A DNA stretch of 20,308 nt. Origin: a virus. Below, in pieces: positions 6,150 through 13,423 of the stretch. Each line of letters opens with the position of its first letter. Position 1 is the stretch's first letter. A program made the translations under genes and the position numbers. Below the pieces are notes generated by a model, which saw nothing but the letters and a program-made list of their open reading frames with translations, ran no database searches and had not been told where the DNA came from. Where the stretch lies: positions 1 to 20,308 of IMG/VR virus record IMGVR_UViG_3300020055_001415, one strand, 5' to 3'.

Positions 6150-7244
6150 ATGGCTAATAAGGCATTCGATCCTACTAAGTTTCGAACATCGCTAACGAAA
6201 TCCATTACAGGCATGAGTGCAGGATTTAACGATCCTACTGATTGGATTAGCACAGGTAACTTTGCACTCAACTATCTTATTTCAGGTGATTGGAACAAAG
6301 GTATTCCGCTAGGCAAAGTAAGCGTATTTGCAGGCGAATCTGGTGCAGGTAAGTCTTATATCTGTTCAGGCAACATTGTAAAGTCAGCACAAGATCAAGG
6401 TATCTTTGTAGTTCTTATTGACTCAGAGAACGCACTTGACGAAGCGTGGCTACAAGCACTTGACGTAGATACTTCAGAAGATAAACTGCTAAAACTTAAT
6501 ATGTCAATGATTGATGACGTAGCAAAGACTATTAGTACGTTTATGGCAGACTACAAAGCAATGAACGAAGAAGATCGTCCTAAGGTATTGTTTGTAGTTG
6601 ACTCACTAGGCATGTTGCTAACACCTACAGACGTTGACCAGTTTAACAAAGGTGATATGAAAGGTGATATGGGTCGTAAGCCTAAAGCACTAACAGCACT
6701 TGTTCGTAACACCGTTAATATGTTTGGTTCGCACAATGTAGGCTTAGTAGCAACTAACCACACTTATGCATCGCAAGATATGTTTGACCCAGATGATAAA
6801 ATCTCAGGCGGTCAAGGCTTTATCTACGCATCATCTATCGTAGTTGCAATGAAGAAGTTGAAACTTAAAGAAGATGAAGACGGTAACAAGATCAGTGAAG
6901 TGCGTGGTATTCGTGCCGCTTGTAAGGTTATGAAAACACGTTATGCTAAACCGTTTGAAGGTGTACAAGTTAAGATTCCATACGAAACAGGTATGAATCC
7001 ATATAGCGGACTGCTTGAGCTGTTTGAAGCAAAAGGTGTTATTGTTAAGCAAGGCAATCGTCTAAAGTATGAAACAATTGACGGTGAAGAACTATTAGAA
7101 TATCGTAAAAACTGGAACGGTGAACTACTCGATAAAGTTATGTCAGATTACTTAATTAAGGAGGCTTCTGTGGTAAATACCTCTGAAGTTGACGAAGAAG
7201 CAACTGATGTAGAACTAATCGAGGAAACAGTAGCCAATGAGTGA
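6150..7244 (+). CDS. uvsX: UvsX, RecA-like recombinase
   Basis: It forms filaments on ssDNA displaced by gp32 and catalyses strand exchange for recombination-dependent replication and repair. The 364 residues (T4: about 390) contain Walker A GESGAGKS (62-69), the catalytic-Glu region LIDSENALDE (89-98), Walker B VLFVVDSLG (146-154, Asp151), an ATNHTY segment near the L1/L2 DNA-binding loops, and GGQGFIYASS. The C-terminus is strongly acidic (EVDEEATDVELIEE), as in RecA and UvsX where the tail modulates access to DNA and mediators. The start is supported by AGGAG (6138-6142) with a 7-nt spacer. The stop overlaps the next ATG (ATGAGTGA), implying coupled translation. An internal Shine-Dalgarno (7158-7164) lies before an in-frame GTG at 7170. 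Confidence 0.96.
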   Translation: MANKAFDPTKFRTSLTKSITGMSAGFNDPTDWISTGNFALNYLISGDWNKGIPLGKVSVFAGESGAGKSYICSGNIVKSAQDQGIFVVLIDSENALDEAWLQALDVDTSEDKLLKLNMSMIDDVAKTISTFMADYKAMNEEDRPKVLFVVDSLGMLLTPTDVDQFNKGDMKGDMGRKPKALTALVRNTVNMFGSHNVGLVATNHTYASQDMFDPDDKISGGQGFIYASSIVVAMKKLKLKEDEDGNKISEVRGIRAACKVMKTRYAKPFEGVQVKIPYETGMNPYSGLLELFEAKGVIVKQGNRLKYETIDGEELLEYRKNWNGELLDKVMSDYLIKEASVVNTSEVDEEATDVELIEETVANE

Positions 7245-7464
7245 AGACCAAATTGCAGATATTTGGACCATGTTTAAGGAATATCTAGATAAAAAACAGA
7301 TAGATGTTATAGCAGAAAAATATATAGATTTACTTGCAGATTACGGTGTAGATGATCAAGTATTCAAAGAAGCTATCGGTCACGATAGAGTCCTTGACGA
7401 AGCTATAAGTTATTATTTAGATTTAGATAACGTAGATGATGATTACGACGAATGGGATGATTAA
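7237..7464 (+). CDS. Small acidic conserved phage protein downstream of uvsX
   Basis: A 75-residue protein without a recognised function. It starts within the last 8 nt of uvsX and is thus translationally coupled to it, and its own stop overlaps the next ATG (TAATG). It is helical and negatively charged, with a very acidic tail (DNVDDDYDEWDD). I recall similar small proteins next to uvsX in marine T4-like phages. An acidic tail of this kind could be a DNA mimic or a protein-protein hook such as a clamp- or recombinase-binding peptide. I considered gp33 and found no adequate similarity. Placement suggests a helper of UvsX or of the following gene; that is inference only. Confidence 0.85.
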   Translation: MSEDQIADIWTMFKEYLDKKQIDVIAEKYIDLLADYGVDDQVFKEAIGHDRVLDEAISYYLDLDNVDDDYDEWDD

Positions 7465-7919
7465 TGGGTTGGTACAGCGAAGTAAGTCGCGACATAAACA
7501 AAATACCTGATGCAATACAGTACTTTGAGACAGAACTTGCAATAGCAAAAAATGAATGTAAACTTGTAGGCAATGTTGAAAAGTCGGCGGCAGCAATGCC
7601 CGGTATTGTAGAACATCGTTTTAATCAACTTCAAGAAATTGAAGCCATACTAAATTATTTGAACATTGAGCTACGTAGACTGCGTAGCTCTTTCTTCAAA
7701 AAATATCTTGAAAATTATCAACGAGCTCTGTCTAGTCGTGACGTAGAAAAATACGTTGACGGCGAGGCAGACGTTGTTGACTATGAAAAGATTATCAATG
7801 AGTTTGCACTAATGCGTAACAAATGGTTAGGAGTCTTAAAGGCCCTTGATCAAAAGCAATGGCAAATAACAAATGTTGTAAAATTACGTGTTGCAGGTAT
7901 GGAAGATGCTACGTTATGA
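7464..7919 (+). CDS. Conserved phage protein with UvsY-like C-terminal half (candidate recombination mediator)
   Basis: A 151-residue, mostly helical, charged protein. Residues 55-95 look like a coiled coil. The C-terminal part, with VEKYVDGE at 94-101 and KALDQKQWQITNVVKLRVAG at 126-145, has the same pattern as the end of UvsY proteins as I remember them: a YLDADE-like motif followed, at nearly the same distance, by an aromatic-Q-I-x-N-hydrophobic-(x)-R-x-x-AG motif. UvsY loads UvsX onto gp32-covered ssDNA, so a position two genes after uvsX in one overlapping unit would fit. The N-terminal 50 residues do not obviously match. The alignment is from memory, so UvsY is a hypothesis; the gene itself is secure (TAATG start, ATGA junction to the next gene). 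A perfect hairpin lies within the gene at 7668-7690. Confidence 0.85.
   Translation: MGWYSEVSRDINKIPDAIQYFETELAIAKNECKLVGNVEKSAAAMPGIVEHRFNQLQEIEAILNYLNIELRRLRSSFFKKYLENYQRALSSRDVEKYVDGEADVVDYEKIINEFALMRNKWLGVLKALDQKQWQITNVVKLRVAGMEDATL
7668..7690 (+). other. Intragenic perfect hairpin in the UvsY-like gene
   Basis: GAGCTACG (7668-7675), loop TAGACTG and CGTAGCTC (7683-7690) make an 8-bp perfect stem followed by TTTCTTC. It resembles a weak intrinsic terminator or pause site inside the coding region, encoding ELRRLRSS. It may be a by-product of alternating CGT codons, but it could reduce transcription into the accessory island that begins at 7916. Confidence 0.4.
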
Positions 7920-8602
7920 AAACCTACATAATACGTTTAGAGGAAAATCCACATTCTTGTAGAATGGCACAAGAGTGTTTTGATCAGGCTGTAAAGGTCG
8001 GTCTTACTCCAGAATATTTCAAAGCTATAAACGGATTGGATGCGAAAAAACATTACGAACTTACAGGCATACAAGCAAAGAAAAAGTTAAAAAAAGGTAA
8101 ACTAGGCGTACTAGGTTGCTTTTTTAGTCATTACTATATTTGGCAAGAATGTATCAAAATAAAAAAGCCAATATTAGTATTAGAACACGACGGTTTTATG
8201 TTACGTCCACTTCCAGAAAATATAGTACACCAATTTAACGACGTTCTTAAATTAGACAGACTTGATCCGTATAGTAATTCTTATAATAGATCTATAGAAG
8301 AAGAAGCTGGACTAGATTTACGTATAGAAAAATATGTTAATTTAAGTCCTAAAAATCCTGTGAAATTAGGTACTGGCAATTATTTCAAAGGGGCATATGC
8401 ATATATCATCAAACCCCAAGGTGCCCACAAACTTGTTCAACACATTAGAAAAGAAGGACACATTACCGCTGACCAACAGATAGGAGATTGGGTATTGGAA
8501 ACTAATACAACTGTTCCTAGTGTTGCTAGATTACATCCTTTTTATAGTGAAGGTTCGAATATAAAAACACATAGCCTTACTTCAAATCTAGGAAAAGTAT
8601 AA
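7916..8602 (+). CDS. GT25-like glycosyltransferase (LPS/O-antigen type)
   Basis: It is predicted to transfer a sugar from a nucleotide-sugar donor onto a glycan or protein. The start at 7916 (MKTYIIRLEENPHSCR) is chosen because it overlaps the previous stop as ATGA and begins exactly at the family's first beta strand; the longer frame from 7859 adds a Cys-rich, unrelated leader. Of 228 residues, 63-76 (LGVLGCFFSHYYIW) form the GT25 hallmark (typically LGC.LSH...W) and 87-94 read LVLEHDGF, where the family normally has LVLEDD. One acidic residue of that metal-binding motif is thus His here, leaving Glu90 and Asp92. This is the first gene of the accessory island. The acceptor is unknown. Confidence 0.85.
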   Translation: MKTYIIRLEENPHSCRMAQECFDQAVKVGLTPEYFKAINGLDAKKHYELTGIQAKKKLKKGKLGVLGCFFSHYYIWQECIKIKKPILVLEHDGFMLRPLPENIVHQFNDVLKLDRLDPYSNSYNRSIEEEAGLDLRIEKYVNLSPKNPVKLGTGNYFKGAYAYIIKPQGAHKLVQHIRKEGHITADQQIGDWVLETNTTVPSVARLHPFYSEGSNIKTHSLTSNLGKV

Positions 8603-9297
8603 TGTATAATGCATGGTGGCTAACAAAGGACAAAAACTTTGGAGATTTACTTACACCTTATATCTTAGATTATTTTAATATTGATTATACACCTACTAAA
8701 ATTGAAGATGCCCAACTACTGTGTATAGGATCAATTGCAAGACATGCAAAAGACGGCACAATTGTATTAGGTTCTGGCATGATAAATGGCCGTAAAGAAA
8801 AATTAAATCCAAACGCAGACTGGAGATTTGTGAGGGGTCCTTATACTAGACAACGTGTATTAGACTGCGGAGGCAGCTGTCCTGAAATATATGGCGATGC
8901 AGCAATGCTATTGCCATTGTTATGTCCAGCAGAAGAAAAGAAATATGACGTTGGTATTGTTCCACATTTTGTTGACTACGATTACGTCAAAGAGTATTAT
9001 CCTAACTATAAAATCATTAATGTAATAAATGACGATCCTTTAGAAGTTGCTAAAGAAATATCTCAATGCAAGAAAATTATTAGTAGTTCTTTACACGGAA
9101 TTATTGCAGCTCACGCATATGGAATACCTGCTGCTTGGGTAGAATTTTCTGATAAAATAAAAGGAGATAAAATTAAGTTCAAAGATCATTATGCTGCGTT
9201 AGGATTGATTGCTACAATTTCTACAGTAGATCATCCTGTGTTTACAGTTGGACAATTAAATTTAAATCCAATTATAAATATTTTAAAAAGCTTATAG
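8602..9297 (+). CDS. Polysaccharide pyruvyltransferase-like protein
   Basis: Members of this family move pyruvate from phosphoenolpyruvate onto sugars of exopolysaccharides, adding negative charge; some relatives are divergent glycan enzymes. The 231 residues show the family's order: N-terminal NFGDLLTPYILDYF (12-25), RFVRGPYTRQRVL (75-87), YGDAAMLLPLL (97-107) and the diagnostic SSSLHGIIAAHAYGIPAAW (161-179). The protein is shorter than typical bacterial members (often above 300 residues), a compact version seen in phages and glycan islands. It overlaps the GT25-like gene by TAATG, so the two are co-translated. A perfect T4 late motif lies inside its 3' end. The substrate sugar cannot be read from sequence. 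Confidence 0.88.
   Translation: MYNAWWLTKDKNFGDLLTPYILDYFNIDYTPTKIEDAQLLCIGSIARHAKDGTIVLGSGMINGRKEKLNPNADWRFVRGPYTRQRVLDCGGSCPEIYGDAAMLLPLLCPAEEKKYDVGIVPHFVDYDYVKEYYPNYKIINVINDDPLEVAKEISQCKKIISSSLHGIIAAHAYGIPAAWVEFSDKIKGDKIKFKDHYAALGLIATISTVDHPVFTVGQLNLNPIINILKSL
9273..9280 (+). promoter_or_regulatory. Perfect T4 late promoter motif upstream of the 2OG oxygenase gene
   Basis: TATAAATA is an exact match to the T4 late consensus. It sits in the last codons of the pyruvyltransferase-like gene. The predicted start at about 9286 would give a 23-nt leader containing AAGGA (9298-9302), 6 nt before the ATG at 9309. Unlike the other late motifs here, this one yields a conventional leader. Confidence 0.6.
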
Positions 9298-9308
9298 AAG
9301 GAAAATAA

Positions 9309-10148
9309 ATGGCGCATTTTGACTACATTATAGACAAGATACACAGAGCTGACTTTGTTGAAAGTCCGTTTAAATATCTATATATAGAAAATTTCTTTAA
9401 TCAAGAGGACTTTGAATTAATTACTTCAGATAAACAAATAAATTTACAAAAATATAATTCTACCGAGGAATTAATTGAAGACCTTCAATCGAAAAAATAC
9501 AAACCTGTTCCTTTTCCAGGATGCACAACATCAGTTAATGAATATTTAGATTGGTATAACAATTCTACAACTACAGGATTTCATAATGATGACTTGTTAG
9601 AAGGATTTGGAATGAGTATGCGTCTAAGATCCTATGCTAACGAAAAGATACAAGAATTAATGAACTTTTTGAATTCAGATACCTTTCATAATGTAATTAA
9701 GGAAAAGTTTGGGAAAACAAAAAAAACAATAGTCGAAACTGCTATACAAAAATATCTTTCGGGATATGAAATTAGTCCACATCCTGACATTAGAACAAAA
9801 TGTTTAACATACATGATAAACATCAACACTGATACAGCATTGTCTGAAAAACTAGACTTACATACTCATTTTATGTCATTTAAAGATAGTAAATCAAACA
9901 TATATGACTATTGGAAAGATAATACAGCAGTAGATCGATGCTGGGTGCCGTGGGATTGGTGTGAGACCAATTTTCAACATGTAAAGAACAATTCTATTAC
10001 AATGTTTGCTCCTGATAATAATACATTACATGCAGTAAAGTTAAAATACGATCATAAAGTAATACAACGAACACAAATATACGGAAATCTATGGTATGAT
10101 ACAAAAAAAGGAAAATCTTCTTCGTGGAAGGATTTAGAACAAGTATGA
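9309..10148 (+). CDS. 2OG-Fe(II) dioxygenase-like protein
   Basis: It is predicted to hydroxylate a substrate using Fe(II), O2 and 2-oxoglutarate. The 279 residues contain the double-stranded beta-helix signature: HPD (His158, Asp160) in the context SGYEISPHPDIRTK, a distal His at NTLHAVK (His241), and Arg254 in VIQRTQIYGNLW placed to bind 2-oxoglutarate. The N-terminus, with SPFKYLYIENFF (19-30), resembles the entry strand of prolyl-hydroxylase-type enzymes. The start has AAGGA 6 nt upstream and a late promoter behind that. It overlaps the GSCFA gene by ATGA. Such oxygenases are frequent in marine T4-like phages with substrates mostly unknown; between glycan genes, a modified sugar or a virion protein is plausible. 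Confidence 0.85.
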   Translation: MAHFDYIIDKIHRADFVESPFKYLYIENFFNQEDFELITSDKQINLQKYNSTEELIEDLQSKKYKPVPFPGCTTSVNEYLDWYNNSTTTGFHNDDLLEGFGMSMRLRSYANEKIQELMNFLNSDTFHNVIKEKFGKTKKTIVETAIQKYLSGYEISPHPDIRTKCLTYMININTDTALSEKLDLHTHFMSFKDSKSNIYDYWKDNTAVDRCWVPWDWCETNFQHVKNNSITMFAPDNNTLHAVKLKYDHKVIQRTQIYGNLWYDTKKGKSSSWKDLEQV

Positions 10149-11146
10149 GTAAAATTGCTTTAGAAGGAAAATATCAAGGACACGACGGCGGCGCAAAAAA
10201 AAGGATAGGAAGATCTTTTTATAGAGGAGAGTATGTAAATTTTAATCCTTACTTAAAAGACTTCGAACAAGAAAATTTTCTTGATAACTATCTGTTTAAA
10301 GGTTGGAAACCTGATAATAAAATTATTACCAAAAACACTAAGGTTACAGCATTTGGTAGTTGTTTTGCAAGCAACATTGCTAACCATTTAAGTAATGCAG
10401 GGTATTCGTTATCAAAAGACGAACAACCTGATATCTATATTAGTTCTATGGGTGAAGGTCTTGTAAACACATTTTCACTTCTACAACAATTTGAATGGGC
10501 ACTAGAAGATAAGACGCCAACACAAGCATTATGGCACGGTTACAAAGCAGAAGATTACGGTTATTCAGATGAGATCAAAGAAAAAACAAAAGAAGCATTT
10601 TTAAATACAGAATTTTTTATTATCACATTAGGACTATCTGAGATATGGTATGACGAAGTAACTGGCGAAGTATTTTGGAGAGCTGTACCACAGGACAAAG
10701 TTGATCCAAGCAGGCATAAATTTAGAGTGTGTACATTATTAGAAACAAAAGAAAATCTACAAAAAATTTATAACATAATACGCAAGCACATACCAAATGC
10801 AAAGCTGCTGTTTACTCTAAGTCCTGTACCTTTAGCAGCTACTTTCCGACCAGTAAGTTGTATGAGTGCTAACAGTGTATCCAAATCAATATTAAGAGCT
10901 GCACTAGATGAATTTTATAGAGACAATTGGTCTGATGTAAACACCAAGTTGTTTTATTTTCCAAGTTACGAAATTGTTACAGAATTGTTCTTCCAAAAAT
11001 TTAAAGAAGACAATCGACATCCTAAAGACGAAATTATTGCAATGATAATGAACTTATTCGAGTACTACTATTGTGATACTAAAATGAGTAATATTGAACA
11101 AACATATAAAAAATTAAGAGAAGAAAACAAAAATCAAATAACTTGA
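10145..11146 (+). CDS. GSCFA-family SGNH-like hydrolase/esterase
   Basis: The start at 10145 (MSKIALEGKY) gives an ATGA overlap with the previous gene; an upstream ATG at 10124 lies inside that gene and is less likely. In 333 residues all GSCFA landmarks are seen: AFGSCFASNIA (69-79, nucleophile Ser72), TLGLSEIWYD (161-170), FTLSPVPLAATF (223-234) and DNRHP (Asp289, His292, the Asp-x-x-His pair of SGNH hydrolases). The Ser-Asp-His set is therefore complete and the enzyme is probably active on an ester or acyl group. The family is linked to cell-surface glycans in bacteria. Paired with a 2OG oxygenase under a late promoter, it could trim or modify an acylated glycan; that is inferred. The next gene starts after 30 nt with its own late motif. 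Confidence 0.9.
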   Translation: MSKIALEGKYQGHDGGAKKRIGRSFYRGEYVNFNPYLKDFEQENFLDNYLFKGWKPDNKIITKNTKVTAFGSCFASNIANHLSNAGYSLSKDEQPDIYISSMGEGLVNTFSLLQQFEWALEDKTPTQALWHGYKAEDYGYSDEIKEKTKEAFLNTEFFIITLGLSEIWYDEVTGEVFWRAVPQDKVDPSRHKFRVCTLLETKENLQKIYNIIRKHIPNAKLLFTLSPVPLAATFRPVSCMSANSVSKSILRAALDEFYRDNWSDVNTKLFYFPSYEIVTELFFQKFKEDNRHPKDEIIAMIMNLFEYYYCDTKMSNIEQTYKKLREENKNQIT

Positions 11147-11163
11147 TAATCATTATATACCCA

Positions 11164-11171
11164 CATAAATA
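11164..11171 (+). promoter_or_regulatory. T4-type late promoter candidate for the glycosylation operon
   Basis: CATAAATA matches seven of eight bases of the late consensus. It lies in the 30-nt gap after the GSCFA gene and ends 5 nt before the ATG at 11177. The predicted transcript start is exactly that A, so the mRNA would be leaderless. No Shine-Dalgarno is visible. The six following genes are overlapped and have no other promoter. Confidence 0.55.
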
Positions 11172-11176
11172 TCTAC

Positions 11177-11932
11177 ATGAAAGTAGTATTGGTTACAGGC
11201 GGCTTTGATCCGTTACACAGTGGTCACATAGAATATTTTAAAGCAGCAAAAGAATTAGGCGATCACCTTGTTGTAGGTGTGAATAGTGATGCATGGCTTA
11301 CACGTAAAAAGGGTAAAGCATTTATGCCCTTTGAAGAACGTTGTGCAATAATTAAAGAACTAGATTGTGTAAATGAAGTTATAGGATTCAATGACGATGA
11401 CGATACTGCCTGTGCTGCAATATTTCAAGTGCTGTCCACTGTAGGCAGTCAAACTAAAGTCGTATTTGCTAACGGCGGCGATAGAACCAAAGACAACATT
11501 CCTGAAATGATATATGACGATGTTGAATTTGTATTTGGTGTTGGTGGCGAAGATAAAAAGAATTCAAGCAGTTGGATACTCAAAGAATGGAGTCAACCTA
11601 CTACTGAACGTGCCTGGGGCAAATACACTGTGCTACACAAAGGTGACGGTTGGCAGGTAAAACAATTAGCGTTTTATGCAGGTAAAGCATTAAGCGACCA
11701 ACGGCATTTTAAACGTTCTGAACATTGGCATGTGGTAGAAGGTGAAATAAAAATGATCCTTGAATATACAAACGGACTACGCCATACAAAAAGATTAACA
11801 GCAGGCGATAGTATAGATATTCCTATGCTAACATGGCATAAAGCAAGTAATATAGGCGATGTTACTGCAAAAGTAATTGAAGTATGGATGGGGAACCATT
11901 TAACAGAAGACGATATTGAAAGAAGAGATTAA
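11177..11932 (+). CDS. Fusion of RfaE/TagD-like nucleotidyltransferase and mannose-6-P isomerase type II-like cupin
   Basis: Residues 1-135 form a cytidylyltransferase-like domain: GGFDPLHSGH (8-17, with the nucleotide-binding His14-x-x-His17), GVNSDAWL (34-41), RKKGK (43-47), and SSSWI (130-134) in the place of the family's ISST.IR motif. This class joins CTP or ATP with a sugar- or polyol-phosphate to make an activated donor. Residues 145-245 form a cupin like the C-terminal domain of GDP-mannose pyrophosphorylase/phosphomannose isomerase: WGKYTVLHKGDGWQVKQL, RHFKRSEHWHVVEGE (metal ligands around His177, His183) and a second motif with His221. Both together suggest making and isomerising an activated sugar for the glycosyltransferases that follow. 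It heads the late-promoted operon and overlaps the next gene by TAATG. Confidence 0.88.
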   Translation: MKVVLVTGGFDPLHSGHIEYFKAAKELGDHLVVGVNSDAWLTRKKGKAFMPFEERCAIIKELDCVNEVIGFNDDDDTACAAIFQVLSTVGSQTKVVFANGGDRTKDNIPEMIYDDVEFVFGVGGEDKKNSSSWILKEWSQPTTERAWGKYTVLHKGDGWQVKQLAFYAGKALSDQRHFKRSEHWHVVEGEIKMILEYTNGLRHTKRLTAGDSIDIPMLTWHKASNIGDVTAKVIEVWMGNHLTEDDIERRD

Positions 11933-12606
11933 TGAAAGTATTTGTAGGATATGACACTAGAGAAGATATTGCTTACCAAGTTTGTAAACACAGTATTGAA
12001 ACTAAGAGTAAACTAGCCGATGTACGTCCCCTAAAACAACAGGAATTACGTGATGCAGGATGGTATACTAGACCAATAGATAAACTTGCAAGTACAGAGT
12101 TTACATTCACACGTTTTCTAATACCAGAGCTTACCAACTTTAAAGGTTGGGCATTGTTTATGGATTGCGATATGATCCTTACAACAGACATCAAAGAACT
12201 GTTTGATCAAGCAGATCCAAAGTATGCAGTGATGTGTGTGCAACATGATTATACACCTAAAGAAGGCACAAAGATGGATGGACAAAAGCAAACTATCTAT
12301 CCACGTAAAAACTGGTCAAGTGTAATGTTGTTTAACTGTGGTCATCCAAGCAATGCTGCATTAACACAAGACTTAGTTAATGATCCAGAAATAAACGGAG
12401 CATATCTACACAGATTTAGTTGGTTAAAAGATGAAGAAATTGGAGAATTGGATCACACTTGGAATTATCTTGTTGGTGTTTATGACGATATAGAAACACC
12501 AAAACTAATACATTATACAGAAGGAGGACCGTGGTTTGAAAACTATAGAAACTGTGAATTCAGTGATCTATGGAAACAAGAACTTGCGGACATGATGAAT
12601 GGGTAA
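11932..12606 (+). CDS. GT-A glycosyltransferase, GT8-like
   Basis: A 224-residue nucleotide-sugar glycosyltransferase with a Rossmann-like start (MKVFVGYDTRED) and the metal-binding DxD motif LFMDCDMI (residues 75-82, Asp78 and Asp80). Further features fit GT8 and related families: EFTFTRFLIPEL (56-67), NWSSVMLFNCGHP, LDHTWNYL and the C-terminal IHYTEGGPWF, whose His would be the third metal ligand. It lacks a signal peptide or membrane segment and should act in the cytoplasm. The start overlaps the previous stop (TAATG) and its end overlaps the next gene by 8 nt, so it is in one translational chain with the sugar-activating fusion protein. The donor and acceptor cannot be determined here. 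Confidence 0.88.
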   Translation: MKVFVGYDTREDIAYQVCKHSIETKSKLADVRPLKQQELRDAGWYTRPIDKLASTEFTFTRFLIPELTNFKGWALFMDCDMILTTDIKELFDQADPKYAVMCVQHDYTPKEGTKMDGQKQTIYPRKNWSSVMLFNCGHPSNAALTQDLVNDPEINGAYLHRFSWLKDEEIGELDHTWNYLVGVYDDIETPKLIHYTEGGPWFENYRNCEFSDLWKQELADMMNG

Positions 12607-13423
12607 AGTAGCAGCTATAGACAGTAAAGGCGGAAACAATTATCATAAGAAAGGGCACGAATACGATCCGTATTTGCGCAGTTTTATGATAGGAGTAGAT
12701 GGAAAGGAATCTACTTGGGAAGCTGAAGAGGATACTGATAGTATCCTTATTGTACGTGGCCTAGGCGGCGGTAGTCAAAAAGCTATAAAACGTTGTTGGA
12801 GTACAGGGAGGCCTTTCTATGCAATCGATACAGGATATTTTGGTAATGACAAACACAAAAGATGGCATCGTATAACATATAATGCGCTACAAAATATGGA
12901 GTCTATTATAGATAGACCAGATGATAGGTTAAAGTTACAGTTAGGGGATTGGGAAAATATATACAAACCTTTTACGCCAGGCGAAAAAATTCTAGTATGT
13001 CCTCCGAGTGACAAAGTAATGAATATGTTTAATCAAGGCACTGCCGAAGAATGGACTAAAAAATGTGTTGCACAAATAAGAAAAATAACCAATAGACCCG
13101 TTGTAATCAGAATGAAGCCTATTAGAAGTGAACGTATCAGCACAAAGACAATACAAGACGCACTAGCAGATGACATACACTGTTTAGTAACATACAATAG
13201 TATTGCTGCTACCGAAGCATTGATGGAAGGCAAGCCTGCTATTACGCTAGGTCCAAATGCAGCTCAACTTGTATGCGAAACAAAACTGGAAAATATAGAA
13301 AATCCACGTATACCTAGTGAAAAGCAAATGTATGCCTTCATGAAGCACCTGTCTTATGCACAATTTACGCAAGCCGAGATGGAGGACGGTACTGCTTGGA
13401 AGATATTAACGGAGCGTAGATAA
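12599..13423 (+). CDS. Glycan-island protein, GT-B-like, paralog A of three
   Basis: A 274-residue protein not matched to a named family by eye. Residues 129-215 carry a pattern shared with the genes at 13423 and 15203: EKILVCPP, IRKITNRPVVIRMKP (160-174) and VTYNSIAATEALMEGKPAI (197-215). The last part, a donor-site-like Ser/Asn-S-x-x-A...G-x-P motif, resembles the sugar-nucleotide-binding C-domain of GT-B enzymes of capsule synthesis. A common ending, with EMEDGTAW followed by a Leu, is also shared. The N-terminal half differs from the paralogs and could choose the acceptor. It overlaps its neighbours by 8 nt (5') and TAATG (3'). A glycosyltransferase or glycan-export role is inferred from pattern and context. 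Confidence 0.82.
   Translation: MGKVAAIDSKGGNNYHKKGHEYDPYLRSFMIGVDGKESTWEAEEDTDSILIVRGLGGGSQKAIKRCWSTGRPFYAIDTGYFGNDKHKRWHRITYNALQNMESIIDRPDDRLKLQLGDWENIYKPFTPGEKILVCPPSDKVMNMFNQGTAEEWTKKCVAQIRKITNRPVVIRMKPIRSERISTKTIQDALADDIHCLVTYNSIAATEALMEGKPAITLGPNAAQLVCETKLENIENPRIPSEKQMYAFMKHLSYAQFTQAEMEDGTAWKILTERR

Noticed and set aside
7859-7915. Longer N-terminus for the GT25-like protein
   Set aside because: It would add a Cys-rich leader read out of the conserved end of the previous gene; the ATGA overlap at 7916 starts exactly at the first strand of the family.
10124-10144. Longer N-terminus for the GSCFA protein
   Set aside because: The ATG at 10145 forms the ATGA junction used throughout this genome, and the extra seven residues overlap the oxygenase gene.
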